Below, one piece after another: positions 34,266 to 44,387 of a stretch of DNA of 64,000 nucleotides. Made by a program: the position numbers and the translations under genes. The notes beneath the pieces were generated by a model. It searched no databases. It was not told where the DNA came from and saw nothing but the letters and a program-made list of their open reading frames with translations. The stretch covers positions 5,601,687 to 5,665,686 of the forward strand of contig CM055096.1 in the NCBI GenBank assembly GCA_029204225.1. Direction: 5' to 3'. The first letter of the stretch is position 1. The number at the start of each line of letters is the position of its first letter. The stretch is from Diphasiastrum complanatum. Its lineage: Eukaryota > Streptophyta > Lycopodiopsida > Lycopodiales > Lycopodiaceae.

Positions 34266-34270
34266 TACAG
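34126..34270 (+). other. exon-like stretch, copy 1
   Basis: After a pyrimidine run ending TTTTTTCCAG an open stretch of about 48 codons follows (RYLPDPSTAWPDMFTINRPK, then DLAIDPICDGSLGEGWPC). It keeps its frame in both duplication copies; the differences include Y/F, K/E and Y/S. It could be a captured exon with its splice acceptor. I do not recognise the protein. Confidence 0.35.
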
Positions 34271-35462
34271 TCATAGCCCTGAATCCGTCCATGTGGTCAT
34301 TATGTGGTTCCTCGCATGATTACCACGAAGCATCCAAAGAGAGCTTAAACACCGAAAGCAGTATGCCTCACTGTAGAAAACCATGAATACACTATTAGAG
34401 AAGAGGATGAAGGCTCAAATGACAATTCCTATCCAACAACCCATCATCCGACTCCTTGGGTAACATCAACCTCCAATGCTTCCAATATTTCAACAGATCT
34501 GTTGATGGAACAAATGATAAAGCTTCACAAACAGCAGATAGAACAACTGACTATCCAATTTGATCAAAAACTAAAGGCCTTACAAGGTGTTGTATTATCT
34601 TCTTCTATGTGCCAGATCAAAACCAGTTACAATATCCTTGAAGAAAATATGTATGGTGTTCAGTTTGTATCCAAAACCAAACTGCCAACAAGTGTCCAAT
34701 TCTGAAACAGAATCTCAAACTAACACAATGGTATTGCCGCCAGTGCTTTTCATACCAGACTTGATGTTGTCTACTAATCCAATATAGAAGTTTTGCATTA
34801 TGGTCCCTTGACTCAATAGATCAAATATTTTACCAGATCAAACATTTGCCTGGTGTATTGTTGAATTGTCTCATCATAAAACATCTAAAATATAGTCAAT
34901 AGCACAAACTCGGTAGTCATGGCTGGAATGCAGTATTGTCATGATGGACAAAATTGCTTCAAGGGTTGTATAACGGTGGAGTTTCACTTTTTTTTTTTTT
35001 TTGAGTGTAGAAAAAGAAAACAGTAAGGATTGACCAGTATGGATGAAAAAGTAAAAAGAAAAATGGATGGATATAACCAATGAACACTATGAGGGAAACA
35101 CTGTCAAAAAGAGATGGAAGATGGAATGGGGATGGAAGAAGACAAATTATGGATGGACAGTATGGATGGTACTGATCATCTTGATCTAAGATTCATTCAC
35201 TTGGTTCAGTGCAAGGATGTTGGATCTTGATAGATGTTGTTCTGCAACCTAGATCTGACAAGATCTGATGAGTTCTATTGGCTAATAGTGTGCCATTTAT
35301 CTCTTTTTCTTGGTTTTTTCCAGATATTTCCCTGATCCTAGCACCGCTTGGCCAGATATGTTCACAATCAATAGACCTAAGGCAGATCTTGCTATTGATC
35401 CTATCTGCGATGGTTCTTTAGGTGAGGGTTGGCCTTGCGAGGATTCTTTGTACTATTTTACA
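34266..35462 (+). repeat. tandem duplication, copy 2
   Basis: The second unit. It ends at TACTATTTTACAG and then changes to unrelated sequence. It contains a degraded gag tail, an A-rich patch near 35000 and an exon-like stretch at its end. Confidence 0.9.
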
Positions 35463-35606
35463 GCTAGAAAACCAATTTTCTTGTGGCGCGAATGTTCTTT
35501 CCTAGTAGTTCGAGAGTTATTGATGGTTGCGAAAGTTGTGGATAGGTTTTTCCCTTACAACTTAGTCAAAAATTCATATGAACTCTCACGACTTGGTCAT
35601 AGATAA
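35319..35606 (+). other. exon-like stretch, copy 2, extended
   Basis: The second copy of the exon-like stretch. Its frame runs on past the duplication end for about 48 more codons (ARKPIFLWRECSFLVVREL) to a stop at 35606. The extension lies in unrelated sequence, so it may be chance. Confidence 0.3.
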
Positions 35607-35820
35607 AAAATGACATTTTGAGCTCAATGGACCATGCTGTGAGAGTTACTTCTCAGTAGTGTGAGAGTTATTGATGTCTAATGCTTGTTGTTTGTCAAAT
35701 GGCCAATCTAGATCAACTTTTTGATGACTAGTTTTTTGATAGATTGTTAAGCAAGCATGCAGTCACTCTTGTAGATCTATTGTAGATCCATTTATGGTCC
35801 TAAAGCATAGTACTTTCACA
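35607..35820 (+). mobile_element. copia LTR end
   Basis: The sequence ends GTACTTTCACA at 35820, directly before a primer site. The beginning of this LTR is not identified. Its tail resembles the LTR end at 40591 (GGTCCAAAGCCCTATACTTTGACA). Confidence 0.55.
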
Positions 35821-35833
35821 TGGTATCAGAGCC
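35821..35833 (+). other. primer-binding site, tRNA-iMet
   Basis: TGGTATCAGAGCC directly after the LTR end in CACA. Confidence 0.9.
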
Positions 35834-36360
35834 AAGTACAAGAGCATAATCCATTGATCTAATGCAAATCCATTTTTAGCAAGTTTTGGTGCTAAAAACT
35901 AGTATTGAGAGGGCAAGCTATAATCTTGATTTTGGTGAGAATATTTGATCCCAAACTTGGTAGGGGTCCAAATACATACTGTCCACATGTGTGGGCACCT
36001 TTGAACCTACATTTAATGCATGGTATTCATTTGATCCAAAGAAATTCAATTTGTGAGCTTTTGATGTAATTTTTTGGTGGAAATCTTAGGATAAGCTACC
36101 AAGATTGAGTGCCATTGATTAGATTTAACATAGAGTCATGAAATCTAGTTAGTCTAGGATGAAATCAGGTCCTCTAAACTTGTTTTATAGGTCTTGAAAG
36201 TACATCAAAAAGTGTGAGGGAGATTTAGTCATGTTATTGTCCAAAAATGGCCAAAAAAGGCCAAAATTGACAAGATTTGATTGTAAGTGGATTTCACATC
36301 ATCTTATCTTCATTCCAACTTTGTGAGGGAGTGATAGAACTGAGATTATAAGTCCATTTG

Positions 36361-36585
36361 TGTGATAAATTGGCAAAAATCTAGCTTGGTAGTTTTTATG
36401 ATAGAAGTTTGTAAGTGAATCTAACATGTGTGGAGGATGTTCCCATGTGTGGAGAATTGTAAAGTAAATCAAAATTTTTGATATAGGGGTCTCATAGAAT
36501 TTCATAGTCAAGCATTTAGGTGTAGGATGTTGATAGGGTCAAATTTGGCATAAATGGCAAATTATCCATTTCCACTTGTAATGTC
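36361..36585 (+). mobile_element. LTR start-like segment inside an element
   Basis: TGTGATAAATTGGCAAAAATC and about 220 bases after it match the LTR that begins at 37645. The text then goes on as coding-like sequence. It may be a leftover LTR head joined to internal sequence by a deletion. Confidence 0.65.
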
Positions 36586-37518
36586 ATTCTCTATTTTAAA
36601 AGTGATTGTGAATAGAGACGTCACATTGCATGAAGATTCAATCTTGGAAGTGGCCGAGATCAAGGCTTCTCAAGAAGCATCACAAGTTATCTTTTTTGAA
36701 GGTATTCAAGTTATGATGGGGCCAAGGAGTGAGGAGGAGTTTCTTCTTCATATAATTTCAAGAAGATCTTCAAGATGCATGGCCGAGTCTTTATGGCTCA
36801 CCTTACATGGCAAAGAGGGGCATCTTTCATGTTTATTTACTACAACACATTCATATATGCTTCTCTTCCTTTGCTTGAAATGCTATCTTGCTTCATTGAA
36901 TTTTTTGGATCTCAAAGTTCAAGAAAAGCTATACTAGTTTTGTATGATGCTTTTGGTATGGACATGTTTCTTGTCATTATTGACTTAGATGTGTTTCCAA
37001 TAATTTTTGAAAGCAAGATATTGTATTGTCAAAAGTATGCTCTTGGTTCTAGTAAGAACAAGATTGAGCTTGGTACTCACTTTTTTGAAAATCATGTTTT
37101 CACATATTTTGAGGAAAATTGTAAACTCCTCTTGAGATTAAGTGAAGCATCCAAAGTGGACACTTACATCCTTGAGAGAGTAACAAGCCTAAAAAAGATC
37201 AAGGTAGTCTTTGATATCAAGATTAGATCCATCATGGATATAGTTCATTGTATGTGGACTAGTCAAGCTAGAAAGCATAATCTTGATAATCATCATTGTT
37301 TCACATCTTATGATCTTGATCTCCATGATCCTTATGAGGCTTGGAAGCCTCAGATTTCTCTATTTATGGTGCATCCATCATGCAAGTGGAACTTTCAAAG
37401 CAAAGATCATCATCAAGAATGGAGGAAGCCCATGATCATAGTGGCATATTGGTGGAGCACTCTTCAAAGGCATTGGCAAGAGATCTCTACCAAAGAGATC
37501 TTATCATGGATATGGTGA
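36554..37518 (+). pseudogene. unknown ORF of small copia derivative
   Basis: Two overlapping frames, 36554-36937 and 36775-37518, probably represent one frameshifted coding region. It lies between LTR text and a polypurine tract, and holds no copia domain. Part of the second frame (AILVLYDAFGMDMFLVII, SSKNKIELGTHFFENHVF, LSEASKVDTYIL) resembles CGX domain X in order and pattern (IYLLIYDGDIGDIVF, SSIDEIFLDLDHMFEREYF, NSEASNLDTILY). I take it as a possible remote relative of domain X. It is rich in Phe, Ile and Leu, with several hydrophobic stretches. Confidence 0.45.
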
Positions 37519-37631
37519 GGGTGCTACTATGATGGATTCCTTGGCTGATCTTCACTTCTTATGCATACCAAAGGATCCACTCAAAAAGATTTACAAACTT
37601 CTCAAGTGATCTAGTACCTATCCAAGATATT

Positions 37632-37644
37632 TTTTGAGGAGGAG
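37632..37644 (+). other. polypurine tract
   Basis: TTTTGAGGAGGAG lies directly before an LTR start (TGTAAGAAATTGG). Confidence 0.75.
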
Positions 37645-38728
37645 TGTAAGAAATTGGAAAAATCTAGCTCGGTATTTTTTATGATAGAAGTTTGTAAGTG
37701 AATCTCACATGTGTGGAGGATGTTCCCACGTGTGGAGAATTGTAAAGTAAATCAAAATGTTTGATATAGGGGTCTCATAGAATCTCATAGTCAAGCATTT
37801 AGGTGTAGGATAGATGACAAATTATCCATTTCCACTTGTAATGCCACTATTGAGCCAAAATAGAGTAGGAGGCCAAACTTGTGCCAATTAGAGTGTAAAC
37901 AAGTGTATTGCTTTTGTTTGATGAAGTTTAAGAGGTCCAATAGGATTTAGAGGTGGAACCATGTGTGGTCCAATAGGAATTTGAGGTGTGCTTGAATATA
38001 GTCCAATAGAATTTAGAGGTGCATGGATCAATGGTCCAATAGGATTAAGAGGTGGCAAAGTGTGATCCAATCATAGTTAAGCATAGTGGTAGCTCATGAA
38101 TCTACTAGTATCATTGTACTCCTCATTTTGGATCTAATTGATTTTGAGATTGAGTGGATTTTGAGTGTCATTGACTTTCTAGCTTTCTCTCTCATACCCG
38201 AGAGCTCATGATGGTTTTCTCTCTCTACCCGAGGAGAGCAGCTTTTTTTTACTTAGAATACTTTTAGAACACTTCCCACACGTGTTAGTGAGAGTTGGAA
38301 GTGATTGAATGCATGTAGTAGTGTGTTTTTGCCATAGAATCAAAGATAGATCTTGAATCTCAATCTAGTCTTGATCTTGGTGCATCTACACACCTTAGGA
38401 GATCACAAGTACATGTAGTGGACAATCCACACGTGTGAAATTCAACCATTTGTTGGATTAGAAATCTAATTTGAGTGAAACACTACAAGAGAGAGACCTT
38501 AGTGAGTTTCTAGAGACAATCAAATCCATTTTTTGGCAAGATTTGTTTGAAAATAGTTTTCACTTCATCTTATCTTCATTTCAGCTTTGTAAGGGAGTGA
38601 TGGAACTGTGATTATAAGTCCATTTGTTGGATTAGAAATCAAATTTGAGTGAAACACTGCAAGTATAAGACCTTTGTGAGTTTCAAGTCATTCAAGTCTA
38701 TTTCTTGTTTGTAGAAGTCACTAGTAAG
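37645..38728 (+). mobile_element. copia LTR and leader, mixed
   Basis: The LTR head at 37645 is clear for about 200 bases. Further on the text holds a minisatellite, a GTAGTGGACAATCCACACG region like that of other copia LTRs here, and two copies of TTGTTGGATTAGAAATC text (38452 and 38622). It ends in the leader of a copia gag at 38729. LTR and leader boundaries cannot be separated by eye. Confidence 0.5.
37930..38075. repeat. GTCCAATAGGATTTAGAGGTG minisatellite
   Basis: Four to five degenerate units of about 30-40 bases built on GGTCCAATAGGA and TTAGAGGTG. The minus strand reads a Pro-rich peptide repeat (PLNPIGP), which is a by-product of the repeat. Confidence 0.8.
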
Positions 38729-38836
38729 ATGGGATCTGCTGGGGCATACCTTCTAAAAGCTAGTGAGAGATTGAATTCTACAAATTATGCTATGTGGAAG
38801 GTTAGGATGGAGTCACTCTTGGTGCTCCATTGATGT
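38729..38836 (+). pseudogene. copia gag N-terminus
   Basis: MGSAGAYLLKASERLNSTNY and AMWKVRMESLLVLH match the first residues of copia Gag here (compare MSSMGGYLLESSERLTSTNY). The match ends at a TGA near 38834 and the following 600 bases are not gag. Confidence 0.8.
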
Positions 38837-39440
38837 CTACAAGGTTCTTCCTTCAATTTTGTTTTTTCTAGACCTTGGAAACTCTCGTAGGGGGTGTTAA
38901 TTTACAAGGTAACTCTCGTATAGATTTTTGTGTACCTATCTCAATGAGATGGAGCTTCAGAAGTCTCTACGAAGGTTACTTAGCAGTATTTTTTTTGGGT
39001 TTTTAAGGTTTTTTGGATTTTTTTGGTAGTTTTTTTGTTGTTTTGGAAAAATGGCTGAGAACTAACTCTTGCAAGAATTACAAAAGGTTTTGTTGATGTG
39101 GCAGAAGGTACTAACAAGTTTGTGAGAATTACTTTAGTCTGAACAAAAAGTTATTAGACCTGATATGCTTTCTCGCTCTTTTTTCTCACCAAAAACATAT
39201 ATTTCATGTTTTTTGATTTTTTTAATTGCTTTTATAGGTTAGGCAAGACAATTTTTTCGAGCATTATTGACATTGGTGAGGACAGTGAGACAAATAGTGA
39301 TCAAGACCTTTGTGGATCTTGATATAACTTTGTGAAAGTCACTATAAGGTTGAAAACACTTGGATTTACCTCTAATCACAACTCACATGTGTGTACTTTG
39401 TGTACCACAATATGTTTTCCATGGAAGCTAGTGGAAGGGA
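38837..39440. other. no gene recognised
   Basis: Noncoding AT-rich sequence between two gag pieces of one copia fragment. CTCTCGTA occurs three times within 38880-38920. I see no gene. Confidence 0.4.
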
Positions 39441-39449
39441 TAATGAGTC

Positions 39450-39983
39450 AATTAGATTCTAGCGCTACTTGTGTGGCAAGACGGGCCACATTACATCCAT
39501 ATACTTTGAGAGGTAAAATGCAGTATTGGAGAGCAAACAAGAAAACCTAGCACATGAAGAGGAGGATGAGGGAGAATCATCCTTGATGGCATCTACATCC
39601 TCATGGACAAGCAAAAGCAACTCATTGGAGTCATGGTGGATTGATAGTGGGCCTAATTCCCACACGACCTTTCAAAAAGATTTTTTCTTAACTCTACTTT
39701 TTTTTTTTAAGGTGCTAAAAATTCCATAGTTACGTCAACTAATGAAGAATGTAGAATGGAGGGTATTGGAACCATTTCTGTGTGTCTAGGATCTTCCAAG
39801 AGATTGGATCTAGACAACATTCTTTTTGTGCCATCGATCACCAAAAATTTGCTAAGTGTTGGTCAACTTATGGATAGTGGTTTAGATGTCCACTTCAAGC
39901 ATGGTGTTGTTCCATTTTGAAGAATGATAATTGCATAGCAAAAGGATTTAAACATGGAAACTTGTTTAAATTGGATTGAGGAG
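39450..39983 (+). pseudogene. copia knuckle and protease remnant
   Basis: A damaged knuckle (YLCGKTGHITSIYF) is followed by WWIDSGPNSHTTFQKDFF, the protease site with Ala replaced by Pro. The protease C-terminal part follows (RLDLDNILFVPSITKNLLSVG). The frame breaks several times. It ends at a purine stretch before the LTR at 39984, with no pol genes between. Confidence 0.75.
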
Positions 39984-40591
39984 TGTGAGAAATTGTCAAA
40001 ATAATTGGCAAATCTAGCTTAATTAAACAGTGTAGATTACTATGTAGGTGGGTGAATTGATGTTGCCACGTGTTTGGGCTATCCTAGATAGGTTAGATAT
40101 CACTTATATGGCTAATTAGGTTTTTTTGGTCATAATTCCTAAATTATAGGGGATAACCAACATAGCCACCAACTTGGCAAAACTCTAGGGTTAGGTAAGA
40201 TTGACAAATCAGGGCAAAATTGGTCAATCATCTTCCTTATTACATGTCTGATTTTCACCTAACTTGAGGTGGGGAAGAGCTATTGTACATACAATCCATC
40301 ATTCCATAATGAGGAGATACTTTGTTCTCTTTTGGATTTAGGCAAAAATAATTGTTTTTAACATCATTTGTTGTCTACAGGATGTACTCTCTGTACTGTA
40401 CCACATGTGTGTGGAGTGATCATCACTTTCAATTAATGATTTCAGATTGCTCTTGCTTGATGCATGTAAAATTGTCAATCTAGATCTCAATTTTGTATGT
40501 CTAGTTTGTATTTGTTTGATGATCAATCAATCAATCCCTCTTGTGAGGCATTAATAGACTCAAGTAAGGTCCAAAGCCCTATACTTTGACA
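39984..40591 (+). mobile_element. copia 3' LTR
   Basis: Starts TGTGAGAAATTGTCAAAATAATTGG after GATTGAGGAG and ends CTATACTTTGACA. Directly after it comes CTGATACCAAC, a minus-strand primer-site-like sequence. Two LTR ends therefore meet head to head. Confidence 0.7.
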
Positions 40592-40881
40592 CTGATACCA
40601 ACTTAAAATTCATGTCACACAAAAAAGAACTCGGTAAGCACTCTCCAAGCTCCACACAACATAACTATATTTCAAAAATTTAGAATAATGTACATATAAA
40701 ACTTGTTGTGGCAACCCATGCATGACCCCAATTGACGCTGACAGGATGCATGTCCTGTTGACTGCATCGTCACACACACGCAAGCAGTCCTAGTTTGGGC
40801 CCACAATCTTGGACCCATAATACAGAGTTCCAATGTTTTATAAATAGGTGTTTCTAAGACTTTTTTTTTTGTTACCACGTG

Positions 40882-40921
<40 letters not shown>

Positions 40922-41307
40922 CTCTCATCTTCATTTTTTTTTTCCTACCTCTCCCCCTTAATTTCTTACCATAGTATTAGATGGAAAATTCTTTCTTATA
41001 TTTATTCAAAGTAAGAATCAAAATATTAGTTTTTGTTCTTTATTATTTTTAAAATGTATTTTGAATCATCATAGAGAGTTTAGAATTCGTCCATTCATAG
41101 TAGATGTTAAACAAAAACATGGGCCTTGAATAAATAAAACAATTTTTTTTTCTCATATTCATTGTCAGATTTTTTTAAAATATCACTATAAACCATTGGA
41201 TAAGTGAATCTATTACATACCATAACACTATTTATTACCTTTTTTTAGTATGTGGTACTATGATTTGCATAGCGTTATTGTTCACTTAAAAGAATCAGTA
41301 TGGATAA
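40418..41307 (+). repeat. composite LTR block, copy 1 of inverted pair
   Basis: The block holds the end of the LTR above, a primer-site-like CTGATACCA and an LTR-like stretch with a (CA)n tract at 40884-40919. It matches the complement of 58705-59586 across its full length. The composite moved or was duplicated as one piece. Confidence 0.9.
40884..40919. repeat. (CA)n microsatellite
   Basis: About 36 bases of CA repeats. The inverted copy has a GT tract at about 59097-59122. Confidence 0.95.
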
Positions 41308-41349
41308 ACGAAGAACTATCAAGCAATCTTTTAGTATTATGGCATGCAT

Positions 41350-41818
41350 GACATACATGAGGCCTATGTCATGCCTATGTGGTTTGCCATGCAAGCCTAT
41401 GGTACACCTACATGGCTTGCCACATGTCAACTTTCGAGCCCACCTCTCTCTCTCTCTCTCTGGGTCCACTCAAGCCTACATGGTAGAGCTCAGTTGGCTT
41501 GCCGCATAAACCTATGGTAGGCCTACATGGCTTGCCATGTGGCAAACCCCAACCTTGCATGATTTGCCATGTGGCAAGCTACGTGAATTGCCATGTGGCA
41601 ACTTTTTATAGGCTTGATAGATAGTAGGCCTATGTGGCCTACTACACAGGCCTATGGTAGGCCATGTGGCAAGCCACACAGGCCAATGGTAGGCCATGTG
41701 GCAAGCCACACAAGCCAATGGTAGGCCTACGTGGCTTGCCACATGGCCAGTCCCAAGCCGACATGGTTTTTCACATGGCAGGCCTATGTGGTTTGCCATG
41801 TGGCAACTTTTGGGCCCC
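41350..41818. repeat. GGCCTATGTGGCTTGCCATGTGG repeats
   Basis: Many irregular copies of GGCCTA, TGGCTTGCC and CATGTGGCAAGCC words in both orientations. Units are about 30-45 bases, and a short CT tract at 41446-41461 lies inside. Open frames on both strands code repetitive peptides and are not taken as genes. Confidence 0.8.
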
Positions 41819-41819
41819 A

Positions 41820-41919
<100 letters not shown>

Positions 41920-42318
41920 AAATTGTGGCTAATTGTCACTGACAACTTTTCACCCAAACCATTGACCTTCAACCCAAACCATCAGTTGTAACCCAAATTG
42001 TCTGCCGTCGGCCATCCGAATGCCCTTCTATTGTCCGCCTTCAATCATCAATCGCCTGCTCTAAGCATCATCCACACGTCTCGACCACAAGCCACCACAT
42101 AGATTGTCGGCCATCCATTGCCCATCAATGACAGACACTCTTTACTAGTCTATATATATTTAAACTTATGTACACTTTTGTATGCATGGGTGAGGGTTTA
42201 CATGCATCCTCCTCCCTCACCCATGCATACACTTTTTTTGAACTAAAAAGTGGAGAGGAGGATGCATGTATGGGGAGAAGGATGCATGACCCTCCTCCCC
42301 ATGCATGCATGTACATTG

Positions 42319-42453
<135 letters not shown>

Positions 42454-42564
42454 CTAAAGATTATAGCTGGATGGCATTTCAGATATGGTGGATCACACAA
42501 TCAACGTGTAAAGGCCAATTTTGTAAGAGTTGGATAGATGATCCATAATTACACACCTCTCCAT

Positions 42565-42885
42565 ATCAAATTTTTTCAATGACTCGAATTTTCAATAGCT
42601 CGAATTTTTCTCGTATTTTTTCAACGACTCTAATTTTTTTCAAAGTATCGAATTTTTTGAAAGACTCGAATTTTTTTAAGAGACTTGAATTTTTGGAAAG
42701 ACTGAAATTTTTCGAATGACTTAAATTTTTTGAAAGACTCAAATTTTTTCGAAGACTCAAATTTTTTCAATGATTCGATTTTTTTTTCCCAATGATTAAA
42801 TTTTTTCAAATACTCGAATTTTTTCAAAGACTCGAATTTTTTCGATGGATCGAACTGTTAACTCGAATTTTTTCAAAGGATTGAA
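42565..42885. repeat. GACTCGAATTTTTTCAAA minisatellite
   Basis: About 16-17 degenerate units of 18-20 bases on the pattern GACTCGAATTTTTTCAAA. The minus strand reads a KKFESFKKF-type peptide repeat over three frames. The tract lies inside the minus-strand copia fragment that starts at 43018, just after its gag start. Confidence 0.9.
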
Positions 42886-42904
42886 GGACTCTTTGTACTG
42901 TCAA

Positions 42905-43018
42905 GTCAAATTTTTTTGGAGGTTGAAAATTGAATCCATCCTTATCTTCTAAATAGAGTAATTGGAGACCATAGATAATCTCACTTGAGTCCAATAAGAA
43001 GGAACCCATGGAAGCCAT
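42905..43018 (-). pseudogene. copia gag N-terminus
   Basis: The ATG at 43018 opens MASMGSFLLDSSE. After a one-base shift the text continues as LSMVSNYSI and then RMDS, matching copia Gag (SMGGYLLESSERLTSTNYS, WKVRMES). It merges into the minisatellite to its left. The leader is split by CGX copy A: its two parts are 43019-43220 and 48601-49128. Confidence 0.7.
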
Positions 43019-43220
43019 GAAAAGTAGCATAGATGTTTTGTAATGGACTACAAAGTGTCATTTCTCTCTCAATAATGGATCCAATAAAGCTATGCTACCA
43101 GATCCAAGATGAGATATTGTAGCTTAGTGTGAGATCAATCTCACTAGCTCTACCAATTTTTCTCAAACTAGATCAAACTTTCAAACAAAGGTGAAGTATG
43201 GACAAAGTTTGGGTCAACCT

Positions 43221-43787
43221 TGTGAGAGATTTCAACTAGTTTAGTCTAGTTTAGTCACATTTTGGTAAATTGTCAATAAGAGGCCAAAACTCATTTTAGA
43301 CTTAGAGATAAACTTTTTGAAGTTATATTAGTTTAAACTACATTCAATAAACACTTTTGGAAAATGTGGGAAAGTTGGTAGTTGAGTTTGAGAGAGATTC
43401 AAATTTGAACTTTGGGTACATTGAATCGTGGAGAGACACATCTTCTCACTTCTCTCTCTCATTTCGTCATTATACATGGTTCTCTTTGGGTTCTACTACA
43501 CATTGGTGCACTGTCTTGGTGTTATCTTGCAATTCTATGTGTAGAATGATCATTTATTGTTATTTTCGGTTCCACACGTGTGAAATACAGTAGGGTACTG
43601 AAATTATATGGACAACAAACATATTTTATGTTTTGTTTCATGTTTGATAAATATCTCTTAGAGTTTGCATCTCATTTTGTATGTAGATGCTGATTTTTCT
43701 ACATTGGCAGGATTGTTGGTTTGCTCCTTATTGTAACCAAAGATTTGGGACTTGGATTGGATCTTGAGTGATCTGAAATCCTTCACA
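43221..43787 (+). mobile_element. CGX copy A 5' LTR (promoter deleted)
   Basis: Starts TGTGAGAGATTTC and ends CTTCACA. Compared with the 3' LTR it lacks 87 bases between TACATTGAATC and GTGGAGAGACAC. The lost part includes the TATA-like CTCTATAAAAGG seen in the 3' LTR near 48220. Confidence 0.92.
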
Positions 43788-43799
43788 TGGTATCAGAGC
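43788..43799 (+). other. CGX copy A primer-binding site
   Basis: TGGTATCAGAGC, directly next to the LTR end. Confidence 0.95.
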
Positions 43800-44387
43800 T
43801 ATTGTGTTTCAGGTTATGAAAAGATCAGCCATCTTTAGCAAGGATTTTGGAGGAGTTACCAATGCTACAGCATGCTAGACTGATCTCTACTCAAAAATCA
43901 GCATTTTTGCATGTGTAGAATTGATCCTTTGTAGGTCAAAACTCAATATAGGGTTATGTACTTGATCAATTCCGATTTCACACTTGGCTTAATGAAATTA
44001 TATGATTTTTGGTGCATTAGGAAGGTCCCATTGGAGTCTACAAGAAGATATACCAAGTTTCTAGAAATTGCGTGTAGAATTTGAGATATTCATTTTTTTG
44101 TGATTTTGTCAAAACCCTAATTTTGATTGGATCTCTAGTTTGTGAGGTTACTGAACTTCATTTTAGTGTGTTTCAATCTTAGGAAGTGGCAAGAATCATT
44201 AGATTGAGGATAGATCATAGGTTGATCAAGATTTCACTATTATGTGTTGATTTTCTAGTTAGAAGTGCTAGAAGAGATTTGAGAGGTTCCATATCTTTGT
44301 GATTTCTTCTTGAGTTCATTTTTTGACATTCAAGAGAGTGGTTTGTGCATTGGAACAGGTTGAAAAAGAAGATCAGGTCACTTCAAC
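43800..44387 (+). other. CGX leader
   Basis: A 588-base untranslated leader. Copies B and C have leaders of about 590 bases with very similar sequence, and a fragment is at 13635-13865. The strong conservation fits a packaging or translation role, but recent spread explains it equally well. Confidence 0.8.

Noticed and set aside
37888-38070. Pro-rich minus-strand open frame (PLNPIGP repeats)
   Set aside because: It coincides with a degenerate minisatellite and has no start context or homologue that I recognise.
43788-43799. Primer-binding sites as tRNA genes
   Set aside because: Only the 12-18 bases complementary to tRNA 3' ends are present; no cloverleaf sequence follows.
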